Positions 34,235-43,306 are shown, numbered from the stretch's first letter. The stretch is DNA of 64,000 bases from Piscinibacterium candidicorallinum (GCF_047549485.1 NZ_CP180191.1:3534001-3598000); one strand, 5' to 3'. Program-made: numbers and translations. The notes: generated from the sequence alone by a model not told the origin.

Positions 34235-35566
34235 TCAGCGCACCGGCAGATTCATTCCCTTGAAGTTCGCTTTCTTCAGCAGCGACTCGTACTGATGGCT
34301 CATGATGTACGCCTGAACAGCGGCCATGAAATCCATGGTGACGACCACAATGATCAGTAGCGACGTGCCACCGAAGTAGAAGGGAACCGAAAACCGCATG
34401 TGCAAGAACTCAGGAATCAAGCACACGGCGGTGATATAGACCGCGCCAACCAACGTCAGGCGCATAAGAATCTTGTCGATGTATCGAGCCGTCTGGTCCC
34501 CCGGCCGAATGCCAGGAACGAACGCACCGCTCTTCTTCAGATTGTCCGCAGTCTCTCGGCTATTGAAAACCAGCGCGGTGTAGAAGAAGCAGAAGAACAC
34601 AATCATTGCCGCATACAACGATATGTATAGCGGCTGCCCCGGGGACAAGGACGCAGCGAGATCCTTGAGGAACCGGCCGGTTTCGCCCCCGGACACAAAC
34701 CAGCTCGTCAGGGTGGCCGGAAAGAGAATGATCGACGACGCAAAGATGGGCGGAATCACGCCGGACATGTTGAGCTTCAGCGGCAAGTGTGATGACTGGC
34801 CACCGTAGACCTTGTTCCCCACCTGACGCTTTGCGTAGTTGACCAGTATGCGGCGCTGGCCCTTCTCGACAAAAACGACCAGAGCCGTCACCACGACCAC
34901 GAGGGCAATGATGAACAGCGCGACAAAGATATTCAGCGAGCCCTTGTTGATGAGCTCGAAGAACTGCGCCAGCGCACCAGGTAGCCCCGCAACGATACCG
35001 GCGGTGATCAGAATCGAGATCCCGTTGCCGAGACCACGCTCTGTGATCTGTTCACCCAGCCACATCAGGAACATCGTTCCTGTGAGCAGCGACACAACAC
35101 AGGTCAGACGGAACATGAAGCCTGGGTCAATAACCAAGCCTGCCTGAGCTTCCAGCGCCAGCGAAATTCCGATCGCCTGAAACAAGCCCAGCGCGAGCGT
35201 CAGATATCTCGTGTACTGCGTGAGCTTGCGCCGACCGGCTTCGCCCTCTTTCTTCAACTGCTCAAGCGTCGGAGAAATCGCGGACATCAACTGAATGATG
35301 ATCGACGCCGAGATGTAGGGCATCAGCCCCAGCGCGAAAACGGAGAACCGCGAGAGTGCGCCGCCCGAGAACAGATTGAACAAACCAAGAATGCCGCCCT
35401 TTTGTTGATCAAAGAGCGAGCGCAGGGTGTCCGGATCGATGCCAGGCACCGGGATGTGTGTCCCGATGCGATAGACGACCAGCGCACCCAAGAGGAACAG
35501 CAGCCGCTTGCGGAGATCTCCGAAGCGGCCGGTCTTGGCGAGCGTTGTGCTACTCGAGGTTGCCAC
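34235..35566 (-). CDS. secY: SecY, protein translocase channel subunit
   Basis: Ten-helix central subunit of SecYEG, 443 residues. Plug and loop regions such as LFNLFSGGALSRFSVFALGLMP-type segment, the IRPGDQT loop and MSHQYESLLKKAN tail are typical. GTG start at 35566 with AGGAG ten bases upstream. Usual spc-operon place after rplO. It is followed, unusually, not by infA but by the frame at 33986-34228. Confidence 0.98.
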   Translation of the reverse strand: MATSSSTTLAKTGRFGDLRKRLLFLLGALVVYRIGTHIPVPGIDPDTLRSLFDQQKGGILGLFNLFSGGALSRFSVFALGLMPYISASIIIQLMSAISPTLEQLKKEGEAGRRKLTQYTRYLTLALGLFQAIGISLALEAQAGLVIDPGFMFRLTCVVSLLTGTMFLMWLGEQITERGLGNGISILITAGIVAGLPGALAQFFELINKGSLNIFVALFIIALVVVVTALVVFVEKGQRRILVNYAKRQVGNKVYGGQSSHLPLKLNMSGVIPPIFASSIILFPATLTSWFVSGGETGRFLKDLAASLSPGQPLYISLYAAMIVFFCFFYTALVFNSRETADNLKKSGAFVPGIRPGDQTARYIDKILMRLTLVGAVYITAVCLIPEFLHMRFSVPFYFGGTSLLIIVVVTMDFMAAVQAYIMSHQYESLLKKANFKGMNLPVR

Positions 35567-35605
35567 GCGGAATCAGCTCCTGGTGCGCAGTTTGAGTTTC
35601 AGTAA

Positions 35606-36037
35606 TCAGGCCAGCGAACCGCCAGCAGCCTCAATCGCAGCCCGGGCGCCCTTGGTGGCGAGCAGCCCCTTGAGCGTGACCTTCTTGCTGATCGAACCTG
35701 TTGCGATGACCTTTGCCATGCGCGCCAGTTGAGACACCACGCCCGCCTGCTTGAGAACGGACAGATCGACCTCGGCGACGGGCAGCTTGTCGAGATCCGA
35801 CAGTCGCACTTCGGCGTCGAACTGCTTGTCCAACGAGGTGAAGCCGCGCTTCGGAAGACGGCGCTGCAGCGGCATCTGACCGCCTTCAAAACCAACTTTG
35901 TGGAAACCGCCGGCGCGAGACTTCTGGCCTTTGTGACCGCGGCCCGCAGTCTTGCCAAGACCAGAGCCGATACCACGACCAACGCGACGGCGTTCCTTCT
36001 TGGAGCCCTCGGCAGGGCTGAGCGTATTGAGCTTCAT
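35606..36037 (-). CDS. rplO: 50S ribosomal protein L15
   Basis: L15 of 143 residues from ATG 36037 (MKLNTLSPAEGSKKERRRVG). Contains RGIGSGLGKTAGRGHKGQKS and GFEGGQMPLQRRLPKRGF. It binds 23S rRNA late in assembly. It begins 4 bp after the rpmD stop. Confidence 0.98.
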   Translation of the reverse strand: MKLNTLSPAEGSKKERRRVGRGIGSGLGKTAGRGHKGQKSRAGGFHKVGFEGGQMPLQRRLPKRGFTSLDKQFDAEVRLSDLDKLPVAEVDLSVLKQAGVVSQLARMAKVIATGSISKKVTLKGLLATKGARAAIEAAGGSLA

Positions 36038-36041
36038 GGAA

Positions 36042-36224
36042 TCAGCCCTCAACCTTCACGAGATACGCAACCTTGTTGATCATGCCGCGTACAGCGGGCG
36101 TGTCCTCAAGTTCACGGGATTGGCGGATCTTCTTTAGACCCAAACCGATGACGGTCTGGCGGTGATCGGCCTTGCAGCCAATCGGAGAACGCACCAGCGT
36201 TACCTTCACAGTCTTGTTTGCCAT
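36042..36224 (-). CDS. rpmD: 50S ribosomal protein L30
   Basis: L30 of 60 residues (VKVTLVRSPIGCKADHRQTV, then IGLGLKKI). Small-length bacterial form, between rpsE and rplO. Confidence 0.97.
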   Translation of the reverse strand: MANKTVKVTLVRSPIGCKADHRQTVIGLGLKKIRQSRELEDTPAVRGMINKVAYLVKVEG

Positions 36225-36235
36225 GACTCAACTCC

Positions 36236-36754
36236 TCAGCTGAGGATCTCTTCGACCGATTTGCCGCGCTTGGCAGCGACTTCGGACGGAGTGGTGCATG
36301 CCTGCAGACCATTCAAGGCTGCGCGCACCATGTTGTAGGGATTGGTCGAGCCGTGGCTTTTGGCGACCACATTGCGAACGCCCATCACGTCGAAGATGGC
36401 GCGCATTGGACCACCCGCGATCACGCCGGTACCTTCGGGCGCGGGGGACATCGTCACCTCGGAAGCGCCGTGCTTGCCGGTGACCGCGTGGTGCAGGGTG
36501 CCGTTCTTCAGCGGGATCTTGACCATCTTGCGGCGCGCTTCTTCCATCGCCTTCTGAACGGCAACAGGCACTTCACGAGACTTGCCCTTACCCATACCGA
36601 TGCGACCGTCACCGTCGCCCACCACGGTCAGCGCAGCGAAGCCCATGATGCGGCCGCCCTTCACCACCTTGGTGACGCGGTTCACCGCGATCATCTTTTC
36701 CTTCAGGCCATCATCGCGCTCTTCGCCGGCGGCCTTCACTTGCATCTTTGCCAT
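36236..36754 (-). CDS. rpsE: 30S ribosomal protein S5
   Basis: S5 of 172 residues. KMIAVNRVTKVVKGGRIMGF is the N-terminal dsRBD-like fold; GTGVIAGGPMRAIFDVMGV and SHGSTNPYNMVRAAL follow. Important for decoding accuracy. Confidence 0.98.
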   Translation of the reverse strand: MAKMQVKAAGEERDDGLKEKMIAVNRVTKVVKGGRIMGFAALTVVGDGDGRIGMGKGKSREVPVAVQKAMEEARRKMVKIPLKNGTLHHAVTGKHGASEVTMSPAPEGTGVIAGGPMRAIFDVMGVRNVVAKSHGSTNPYNMVRAALNGLQACTTPSEVAAKRGKSVEEILS

Positions 36755-36764
36755 CTGTCAGTCC

Positions 36765-37127
36765 TTAGAACTTGAGACCGGCTTCACGGGCCGCATCGGC
36801 CAGCGCCTTGACGCGGCCATGGAAACGGAATCCGGCGCGGTCAAAGGCAACAGCCTCGATGCCGGCGGCCTTGGCGCGCTCGGCAACCTTCTTGCCAACC
36901 ATTTGCGCAGCGGCCACATTTCCACCCTTACCCTTGCCGCCGAGCGCGGAACGGCTCTCAGCCTCGAGCGTGGATGCAGATACCAACGCCAGCCTGCCAT
37001 CTTCGGACCAGATGGTCGCGTAGATATGGAGGTTGGAACGATGCACCGTGAGGCGCTTGACACGCAGCTGCGCAATACGCAGGCGGGTCGAACGGGCGCG
37101 ACGCAGACGAGCTTGCTTCTTGTCCAT
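36765..37127 (-). CDS. rplR: 50S ribosomal protein L18
   Basis: L18 of 120 residues (RTRLRIAQLRVKRLTVHRSN, HIYATIWSEDG, FDRAGFRFHGRVKALADAAR). Binds 5S rRNA together with L5. Confidence 0.98.
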   Translation of the reverse strand: MDKKQARLRRARSTRLRIAQLRVKRLTVHRSNLHIYATIWSEDGRLALVSASTLEAESRSALGGKGKGGNVAAAQMVGKKVAERAKAAGIEAVAFDRAGFRFHGRVKALADAAREAGLKF

Positions 37128-37139
37128 GTGCGGTTCCCC

Positions 37140-37673
37140 TTACTTCTTCTTGGTTTCTTTGAGGACAACCACTTCGTCCGCGTAGCGAACGCCCTTGCCC
37201 TTGTAGGGCTCAGGCGGACGGTACGCGCGGACTTCCGCGGCTACCTGGCCGACACGCTGGCGATCCGCACCCTTGATCAGGATTTCGGTCTGGGAAGGCG
37301 TTTCCACCTTCACGCCTGCAGGCATCTTGTGAACGACCGGGTGAGAGAAACCGAGCTGCAAATCCAGGGAGTCACCCTTGGCTGCGGCACGGAAGCCCAC
37401 GCCAACCAGAGTGAGCTTGCGCTCGAAGCCCTTGGTCACGCCGGTCACCATATTGCTAGTCAGAGCGCGAAGCGTTCCGGACATGGCCTTGGCTTCACGG
37501 GTTTCATCGGCAGCAGCGAAAGAGACGTTGCCGTCCTTGATTTCGATTGCAACACCGGGATGTACGGCCTGAGTCAGGGTACCCAAGGGGCCTTTGACCG
37601 TCAGGACACCGTTTGCGAGGGTCGCCTCAGCTCCCTTGGGGAGGGCGACTGGAATACGAGCAACACGAGACAC
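37140..37673 (-). CDS. rplF: 50S ribosomal protein L6
   Basis: L6 of 177 residues with the two repeated domains; C-terminal signature YRPPEPYKGKGVRYADE is intact. Sits near the factor-binding site. Confidence 0.98.
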   Translation of the reverse strand: MSRVARIPVALPKGAEATLANGVLTVKGPLGTLTQAVHPGVAIEIKDGNVSFAAADETREAKAMSGTLRALTSNMVTGVTKGFERKLTLVGVGFRAAAKGDSLDLQLGFSHPVVHKMPAGVKVETPSQTEILIKGADRQRVGQVAAEVRAYRPPEPYKGKGVRYADEVVVLKETKKK

Positions 37674-37687
37674 TTCGATATCTCCTG

Positions 37688-38083
37688 TTAGGCCACGAGG
37701 CAGATGACTTCGCCACCCACACCTGAAGCGCGGGCCTTGCGGTCGGTCATCACGCCCTTGGGCGTCGACACGATCGCGATGCCCAGACCGTTCATGACTT
37801 GCGGAAGGCTGTCGCGGCCGCGGTAGATGCGCAGACCCGGCTTGGATACGCGCTCGATTCGCTCGATTACCGCGCGCCCGGCGTAGTACTTCAGGCCGAT
37901 CTCGAGGGTGGACTTGCCGTCCTCTTGCTTGACGCTGTAGCCGTCGATGTAGCCTTCATCGGCCAGCACTTTGGCGATCGCCACCTTCAGCTTGGAAGAC
38001 GGCATCGTCACATTTGTCCGCTCAACCTGCTGCGCGTTACGGATACGCGTCAGCATGTCGGCGATGGGATCACTCATGCTCAT
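37688..38083 (-). CDS. rpsH: 30S ribosomal protein S8
   Basis: S8 of 131 residues (MSMSDPIADMLTRIRNAQ; C-terminal GIAIVSTPKGVMTDRKAR and GGEVICLVA). A primary 16S binder; in E. coli it also represses spc translation at the rplE site. Confidence 0.98.
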   Translation of the reverse strand: MSMSDPIADMLTRIRNAQQVERTNVTMPSSKLKVAIAKVLADEGYIDGYSVKQEDGKSTLEIGLKYYAGRAVIERIERVSKPGLRIYRGRDSLPQVMNGLGIAIVSTPKGVMTDRKARASGVGGEVICLVA

Positions 38084-38097
38084 GTCGGAACCCTTCC

Positions 38098-38403
38098 TTA
38101 CCAGCTGGCCTTGGTGACGCCGGGGATTTCACCGCGCATGGCGATGTCGCGAATCTGGCCGCGAGACAGGCCAAACTTGCGGAACACGCCACGGGGGCGA
38201 CCCGTGATGGCGCAGCGTTTGCGCTGGCGCGTGGGATTGGCGTTGCGAGGCAGCTGCTGCAGCTCCAGGCGGGCTGCGTAACGCTCTTCATCGCTCTTGG
38301 ATTGATCGTCGATCACGGCCTTGAGTGATTCGCGCTTGGAAGCGAACTTCGCCACAAGCTTGGTGCGCTTGGCTTCGCGGTTGATCAGTGCAAGCTTTGC
38401 CAC
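38098..38403 (-). CDS. rpsN: 30S ribosomal protein S14 (long, zinc-free form)
   Basis: S14 of 101 residues from GTG 38403, preceded by AAGGAG. The CxxC pairs of the short zinc form are absent; RCAITGRPRGVFRKFGLSR is the C-terminal signature. Between rplE and rpsH. Confidence 0.97.
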   Translation of the reverse strand: MAKLALINREAKRTKLVAKFASKRESLKAVIDDQSKSDEERYAARLELQQLPRNANPTRQRKRCAITGRPRGVFRKFGLSRGQIRDIAMRGEIPGVTKASW

Positions 38404-38413
38404 TCGCAGCTCC

Positions 38414-38953
38414 TTAGTTCTTGAACGGGAATCGGAAAGAAGCGAGCAGAGCCTTGGCTTCTTCATCCGTCTTGGCCGTTGTGGTGATGCTGATATTCAG
38501 ACCGCGCAACGCATCTACCTTGTCGTATTCGATTTCGGGGAAGATGATCTGCTCTTTCATCCCGATGTTGTAGTTGCCACGACCATCGAACGCGCGACCG
38601 GAAACACCGCGGAAGTCGCGCACACGCGGGAGCGCAACCGTAACGAAGCGGTCGAGAAACTCGAACATCCGGGCGCCACGCAGAGTGACCATGCAACCAA
38701 TCGGCATGCCGGCGCGCAGCTTGAAGCCTGCGATTGCCTTTCGAGCTTTGGTCACCACGGGCTTCTGACCGGCAATCTTGGTGAGGTCGGCGGTTGCCGA
38801 GTCGATCACCTTCTTGTCGGCCACGGCCTCAGCCAAGCCCATGTTCAGGGTGATCTTGGTGATACGCGGGACTTCCATGACGCTCTTGTAGCCAAACTGC
38901 TGCATGAGCGCGGGGACAACCTTGTCGCGATAGTGCTGTTGAAAACGTGCCAT
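38414..38953 (-). CDS. rplE: 50S ribosomal protein L5
   Basis: L5 of 179 residues. ATG 38953 is chosen because GGAG lies five bases upstream; a GTG two codons earlier is also in frame. Contains EVPRITKITLNMGLGEA-like segment and RDFRGVSGRAFDGRGNYNIG. Binds 5S rRNA and contacts S13. Confidence 0.98.
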   Translation of the reverse strand: MARFQQHYRDKVVPALMQQFGYKSVMEVPRITKITLNMGLAEAVADKKVIDSATADLTKIAGQKPVVTKARKAIAGFKLRAGMPIGCMVTLRGARMFEFLDRFVTVALPRVRDFRGVSGRAFDGRGNYNIGMKEQIIFPEIEYDKVDALRGLNISITTTAKTDEEAKALLASFRFPFKN

Positions 38954-38964
38954 GGTCACTCCGC

Positions 38965-39279
38965 TTAGGCCTTCAGGGCTTCGCCGCTGGACTTGAACAC
39001 GCGAATCTTCTTGTCACCGTCGAGCTTGATGCCGACACGATCGGCCTTGCCGGTGGCAGGATTGAAGATTGCGACATTGCTCTGGTGGATCGGCATGGTC
39101 TTGTCGAGCAGGCCACCCGTGGTACCCGCCATCGGGTTCGGTTTGGTCGCCTTCTTGACGACGTTGACACCCTCTACAACAAGATGATCGGCGTCGGTGC
39201 GAGAAAGCACCACACCACGCTTGCCCTTGTCGCGGCCGGTCAGAACGATGACCTCGTCACCTTTGCGCAGTTTGTTCAT
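38965..39279 (-). CDS. rplX: 50S ribosomal protein L24
   Basis: L24 of 104 residues with the KOW motif near the N-terminus (RKGDEVIVLTGRDKGKRG). An assembly initiator at the tunnel exit. Confidence 0.98.
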   Translation of the reverse strand: MNKLRKGDEVIVLTGRDKGKRGVVLSRTDADHLVVEGVNVVKKATKPNPMAGTTGGLLDKTMPIHQSNVAIFNPATGKADRVGIKLDGDKKIRVFKSSGEALKA

Positions 39280-39290
39280 CGCGCAGCTCC

Positions 39291-39659
39291 TTAGAGAACC
39301 TCGGGCGCGAGCGACACGATCTTCATAAAGCGCTCGGTACGCAATTCGCGCGTGACCGGGCCGAAGATGCGCGTGCCGATCGGCTCGAGCTTGGCATTCA
39401 AGAGGACGGCTGCGTTGCCATCGAACTTGATCAGGGAACCATCGGGTCGACGCACACCCTTGGCAGTGCGCACCACGACAGCGTTGTAGATCTCACCCTT
39501 CTTGACGCGACCGCGAGGCGTCGCATCCTTGACGGTGACTTTGATAATGTCGCCAACCGACGCATAGCGCCGCTTGCTGCCGCCAAGCACCTTGATGCAA
39601 AGGACTTCGCGAGCGCCAGTGTTGTCGGCGACTTCCAGCCGACTTTCAGTTTGAATCAT
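39291..39659 (-). CDS. rplN: 50S ribosomal protein L14
   Basis: L14 of 122 residues (MIQTESRLEVADNTGAREV, CIKVLGGSKRRYASVGD, FGPVTRELR). First gene of the spc operon here: a 174 bp gap with a promoter-like sequence separates it from rpsQ. Confidence 0.98.
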   Translation of the reverse strand: MIQTESRLEVADNTGAREVLCIKVLGGSKRRYASVGDIIKVTVKDATPRGRVKKGEIYNAVVVRTAKGVRRPDGSLIKFDGNAAVLLNAKLEPIGTRIFGPVTRELRTERFMKIVSLAPEVL

Positions 39660-39777
39660 GGTGTCGTCTTCCCAACTTGCCTGACTCTGTTGAGCCAGAC
39701 AGTCTTGGTCCCGTGGTGCGGGTTGATGGCGCTTTGCGCCCAGATCTCCGCACAGCGAGTGCTACGCGAAGCCCTAT

Positions 39778-39806
39778 ATTATGTACCGAATCAATGATGC
39801 GCGCAA
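39778..39806 (-). promoter_or_regulatory. Probable spc promoter (S10/spc boundary)
   Basis: Minus strand TTGCGC (39806-39801) and CATAAT (39783-39778), 17 bp apart, in the only long gap (39660-39833) between rpsQ and rplN. The E. coli spc promoter lies at the same boundary. The gap also holds a GGGCC/GGCCC hairpin near 39810-39825. Confidence 0.6.
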
Positions 39807-39833
39807 GGGGCCGAGAAGGCCCTCTAGCGCAGA

Positions 39834-40097
39834 TCAGAGCGTACGAGCTGCCTCGACAAGACGTGTCACTACCCAGCTCTTCGTGCGGGACAGCGGACGG
39901 CTCTCAGCCACCTCGACAGTGTCTCCCGCCTTGTACTGGTTCGTTTCGTCGTGGGCGTGAACCTTCTTGGACCGGACCATCACCTTGCCGATAACGGGGT
40001 GCTTAACCTTGCGCTCGATGAGCACGGTCACGGTCTTGTCCATCTTGTCGCTGACGACCTTGCCGACCAGCGTGCGCTTGACTTTGGTTTCGCTCAT
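39834..40097 (-). CDS. rpsQ: 30S ribosomal protein S17
   Basis: S17 of 87 residues (KRTLVGKVVSDKMDKTVTV; YKAGDTVEVAESRPLSRTKSW). Last gene of the S10 group; start overlaps the rpmC stop by ATGA. Confidence 0.98.
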   Translation of the reverse strand: MSETKVKRTLVGKVVSDKMDKTVTVLIERKVKHPVIGKVMVRSKKVHAHDETNQYKAGDTVEVAESRPLSRTKSWVVTRLVEAARTL

Positions 40098-40285
40098 TTG
40101 GCAGCCTTCTCTCGCATCACGGTCTTCACGCGTGCGATGTCGCGGCGCACCTTTTGCAGCTGGCTGGAGTTGCCCAGCTGCTGCGTGGCCTTCTGCATGC
40201 GCAGACCAAATTGGGCCTTCAGCAGGGACTCGAGTTCCTGCTTCAATGCGCCGTCATCCTTGGTTCTCAGTTCAGCGGCTTTCAT
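40094..40285 (-). CDS. rpmC: 50S ribosomal protein L29
   Basis: L29 of 63 residues from ATG 40285 (MKAAELRTKDDGALKQELES), one base after the rplP stop; an in-frame codon four residues upstream would overlap rplP. Lies at the tunnel exit. Confidence 0.96.
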   Translation of the reverse strand: MKAAELRTKDDGALKQELESLLKAQFGLRMQKATQQLGNSSQLQKVRRDIARVKTVMREKAAK

Positions 40286-40286
40286 C

Positions 40287-40703
40287 TCAGGCCCCAATCT
40301 GACGCGTCACGAAAACGCACTGAAGCGGCAGCTTGGCAGCGGCCAGGCGGAATGCCTCGCGCGCCATCTCTTCGCCAACGCCATCCATTTCGTAGAGCAC
40401 CTTACCCGGCTGAATCTCAGCCACGTAGTACTCCGGGTTGCCCTTACCGTTACCCATACGGACTTCAGCGGGTTTCTGCGAAATCGGCTTGTCCGGGAAA
40501 ATGCGGATCCAGATGCGGCCGCCACGCTTGATGTGACGGGTCATCGCGCGACGAGCCGCTTCGATCTGACGCGCGGTCAGACGGCCGCGGCCGATCGCCT
40601 TGAGTCCGTACTCGCCAAAGGCCACGGTAGCGCCACGAGTGGCAACGCCGGTGTTGCGGCCCTTCTGCTCTTTGCGGTACTTCCTGCGTGCTGGTTGCAG
40701 CAT
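40287..40703 (-). CDS. rplP: 50S ribosomal protein L16
   Basis: L16 of 138 residues (MLQPARRKYRKEQKGRN; RGGRIWIRIFPDKPISQKPAE; GKGNPEYYVA). Needed for the peptidyl-transferase region. Confidence 0.98.
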   Translation of the reverse strand: MLQPARRKYRKEQKGRNTGVATRGATVAFGEYGLKAIGRGRLTARQIEAARRAMTRHIKRGGRIWIRIFPDKPISQKPAEVRMGNGKGNPEYYVAEIQPGKVLYEMDGVGEEMAREAFRLAAAKLPLQCVFVTRQIGA

Positions 40704-40705
40704 GC

Positions 40706-41530
40706 TTATTCTCCTGCTTTCTTCTCAGCCGGAGCCGCACCCACAGCGGCCTTGCGGACACGCTTGACGGCAGGCTTGGCCGGATCGGCGGCACCTTCGC
40801 CAGGTGCACCATCAGCGCGCGGGCGACGGGTCGCCGGGCGACGTGCGGGGCGACGATCTTCCTTCTCAGCTTCGGGCGTGGCAGCGACGGGCGCGTCACC
40901 ACGACCGAGCGTATCACCCTTGTAGACCCACACCTTGACACCAATGATGCCGTAGGTGGTCAAGGCCTCGGAGGTGCCGTACTCGATGTCGGCGCGCAGG
41001 GTGTGCAGGGGCACCCGACCTTCGCGATACCACTCGGTGCGAGCGATTTCGGCGCCATTCAGGCGGCCCGAGCTCATGATCTTGATGCCCTGGGCTCCCA
41101 GACGCATGGCGTTCTGCATCGCACGCTTCATGGCGCGACGGAACATGATGCGTTTCTCGAGCTGCTGCGTGATGCTGTCGGCGATCAGCTGTGCATCAAC
41201 TTCCGGCTTGCGGATTTCCTCGATGTTGACGTGCACAGGCACGCCCATCAACTTCTGCAGATCGGCTTTCAGGGTTTCGATGTCCTCGCCCTTCTTGCCG
41301 ATAACCACGCCAGGACGAGCCGAGTAGACGGTGATCTTGGCGTTCTTGGCAGGACGCTCGATGAGAACGCGACCAACAGCGGCGTTCTTCAGCTTCTTCT
41401 TGAGGTACTCGCGAACCTTGACATCGTCAGCAAGCATGCTGGCGAAGTTGGCGTTGCCGGCGTACCAGCGCGACGCCCAGTTGCGCGAAACGGCAAGGCG
41501 AAAACCGGTCGGATGAATCTTCTGTCCCAT
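40706..41530 (-). CDS. rpsC: 30S ribosomal protein S3 with long C-terminal tail
   Basis: S3 of 274 residues; the KH domain (GVVIGKKGEDIETLKADL) and S3 C-terminal domain (GIKIMSSGRLNGAEIARTEW; GIIGVKVWVYKGD) are complete by about residue 212. A further 60 or so residues are Ala/Pro/Arg/Glu-rich (RRPARRPATRRPRADGA), longer than the 233-residue E. coli protein. Confidence 0.98.
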   Translation of the reverse strand: MGQKIHPTGFRLAVSRNWASRWYAGNANFASMLADDVKVREYLKKKLKNAAVGRVLIERPAKNAKITVYSARPGVVIGKKGEDIETLKADLQKLMGVPVHVNIEEIRKPEVDAQLIADSITQQLEKRIMFRRAMKRAMQNAMRLGAQGIKIMSSGRLNGAEIARTEWYREGRVPLHTLRADIEYGTSEALTTYGIIGVKVWVYKGDTLGRGDAPVAATPEAEKEDRRPARRPATRRPRADGAPGEGAADPAKPAVKRVRKAAVGAAPAEKKAGE

Positions 41531-41539
41531 TGCGGTTCC

Positions 41540-41869
41540 TTAGTTGCCGACGGTCACGGTGATGTGACAGGTTTGCTTTTCGATGCTGGCGCCGCGACCC
41601 TTGGCGCGGGCACGGAAGCGCTTGAGCGAAGCACCCTTGTCGACGTAGATCGTCTTGACCTTCAGCTCGTCGATGTCTGCGCCGTCGTTGTGCTCGGCGT
41701 TTGCGATCGCGGACTCCACAACCTTCTTCACAATGAAGGCCGCCTTCTTGGGCGTGAAGGTCAGGATGTTCAGCGCCGCACCGACCGGCTTGCCACGCAC
41801 CAGGTCAGCGACCAGACGTGCCTTCTGGGCCGAAACCCGCACGCCATGCAGTTTTGCAGTCGTTTCCAT
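41540..41869 (-). CDS. rplV: 50S ribosomal protein L22
   Basis: L22 of 109 residues (VRVSAQKARLVADLVRGKPV; KRFRARAKGRGASIEKQTCH). Its hairpin lines the exit tunnel and macrolide site. Confidence 0.98.
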   Translation of the reverse strand: METTAKLHGVRVSAQKARLVADLVRGKPVGAALNILTFTPKKAAFIVKKVVESAIANAEHNDGADIDELKVKTIYVDKGASLKRFRARAKGRGASIEKQTCHITVTVGN

Positions 41870-41881
41870 GTTTGCGTGTCC

Positions 41882-42157
41882 TTACTTCTTGGCCTTTTTG
41901 TCAGCCGCGTGCCCCTTGAAGGTGCGCGTGGCTGCAAATTCGCCGAGCTTGTGACCCACCATCTGCTCAGTCACATAGACCGGCACATGCTGGCGGCCGT
42001 TGTGCACGGCGATCGTGAGGCCGATGAACTCGGGCAACACCGTGGAGCGGCGTGACCAAGTCTTGATCGGCTTCTTGTCCTTATTGGCCACCGCAGCGTC
42101 CACCTTCTTGATGAGGTGTGCGTCGCAGAACGGGCCCTTCTTTACGGAACGTGCCAT
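41882..42157 (-). CDS. rpsS: 30S ribosomal protein S19
   Basis: S19 of 91 residues (MARSVKKGPFCDAHLIKKV; WSRRSTVLPEFIGLTIAVHN; GEFAATRTFKGH). Head protein contacting S13. Confidence 0.98.
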   Translation of the reverse strand: MARSVKKGPFCDAHLIKKVDAAVANKDKKPIKTWSRRSTVLPEFIGLTIAVHNGRQHVPVYVTEQMVGHKLGEFAATRTFKGHAADKKAKK

Positions 42158-42169
42158 AGCGATGTCCTC

Positions 42170-42991
42170 TTACTTCTTGCGACGCTGCACGATCATCGAA
42201 GTCGTGCGCTTGTTGCGGCGGGTCTTGAAGCCCTTGGTCTTCTGACCCCAGGGGGTCACCGGGGCCTGGGCTTCACCAGTACGACCCTCGCCACCACCGT
42301 GCGGGTGATCGATCGGGTTCATGGCCACACCGCGAACGGTCGGACGGATGCCGCGCCAACGCGTCGCGCCAGCCTTGCCGATCTGACGCAGGTTGTTTTC
42401 TTCGTTGCCGACCTCGCCGAGCGTTGCACGGCACTCAATGTGCACGCGACGCACCTCACCGGAGCGCAGGCGCACCTGAGCGTAGGAACCTTCGCGAGCC
42501 AGCAGAGTCGCCGATGTGCCAGCCGAGCGCGCCAGCTGAGCACCCTTGCCAGGCAGCATCTCGACACAGTGGATCACCGACCCGACCGGAATGTTGCGGA
42601 TCGGCATGCAGTTGCCCGCACGGATCGGGGCCTCGGAGCCGCTCATCAGCGTGGCGCCAACTGCAACACCCTTGGGGGCGATGATGTAGCGACGCTCACC
42701 GTCTGCGTAGCACAGCAGTGCGATGAAGGCCGTGCGGTTCGGGTCATATTCAAGCCGCTCAACCTTGGCCGGGATGCCGTCCTTGTTGCGCTTGAAGTCA
42801 ATGATCCGGTAGTGCGACTTGTGACCACCGCCCATGTGCCGGGTGGTGATGTGGCCGTTGTTGTTCCGGCCGGACGAGCGCTTCTGAGGCTCGAGCAGCG
42901 GAGCGTGCGGTGCGCCCTTGTGCAGGTCGGGGTTGACGACCTTGACTAGGCTGCGGCGGCCAGGCGATGTGGGTTTGACTTTGACCAGCAT
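42170..42991 (-). CDS. rplB: 50S ribosomal protein L2
   Basis: L2 of 273 residues; KPTSPGRRSLVKV at the N-terminus and the conserved GGGEGRTGEAQAPVTPWG loop with its histidine (NPIDHPHGGGEG). Essential for peptidyl transfer. Its start abuts the rplW stop without a gap. Confidence 0.98.
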   Translation of the reverse strand: MLVKVKPTSPGRRSLVKVVNPDLHKGAPHAPLLEPQKRSSGRNNNGHITTRHMGGGHKSHYRIIDFKRNKDGIPAKVERLEYDPNRTAFIALLCYADGERRYIIAPKGVAVGATLMSGSEAPIRAGNCMPIRNIPVGSVIHCVEMLPGKGAQLARSAGTSATLLAREGSYAQVRLRSGEVRRVHIECRATLGEVGNEENNLRQIGKAGATRWRGIRPTVRGVAMNPIDHPHGGGEGRTGEAQAPVTPWGQKTKGFKTRRNKRTTSMIVQRRKK

Positions 42992-43306
42992 TTACTTGAC
43001 CTCCTGCTGGAAGTCGATCTGCTGACCGGGCTTCAAGCACACGTAGGCCTTGCGGATGTTGTTGCGACGACCGATGAAGCGACCGAAGCGCTTGGTCTTG
43101 CCGCCGATGTTCAGGATGTTGACCGACTCGACCTGCACCTTAAAGAGCAGCTCGACCGCGGCCTTGACCTCCTGCTTGGTGGCGTCCTGCTGCACGTGGA
43201 AAGCCACCTGTTCGTGCTTCTCGGCCACCTGGGTGCTCTTCTCCGAGATCACCGGAGCGAGCAGCACCTTCATCAGGCGCTCGTTGTTGAATGCGGGCGA
43301 CGTCAT
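42992..43306 (-). CDS. rplW: 50S ribosomal protein L23
   Basis: L23 of 104 residues (LLAPVISEKSTQVAEKHEQV; GKTKRFGRFIGRRNNIRKAY). Tunnel-exit docking site for SRP and trigger factor. ATG overlaps the rplD stop (43303-43306). Confidence 0.98.
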   Translation of the reverse strand: MTSPAFNNERLMKVLLAPVISEKSTQVAEKHEQVAFHVQQDATKQEVKAAVELLFKVQVESVNILNIGGKTKRFGRFIGRRNNIRKAYVCLKPGQQIDFQQEVK

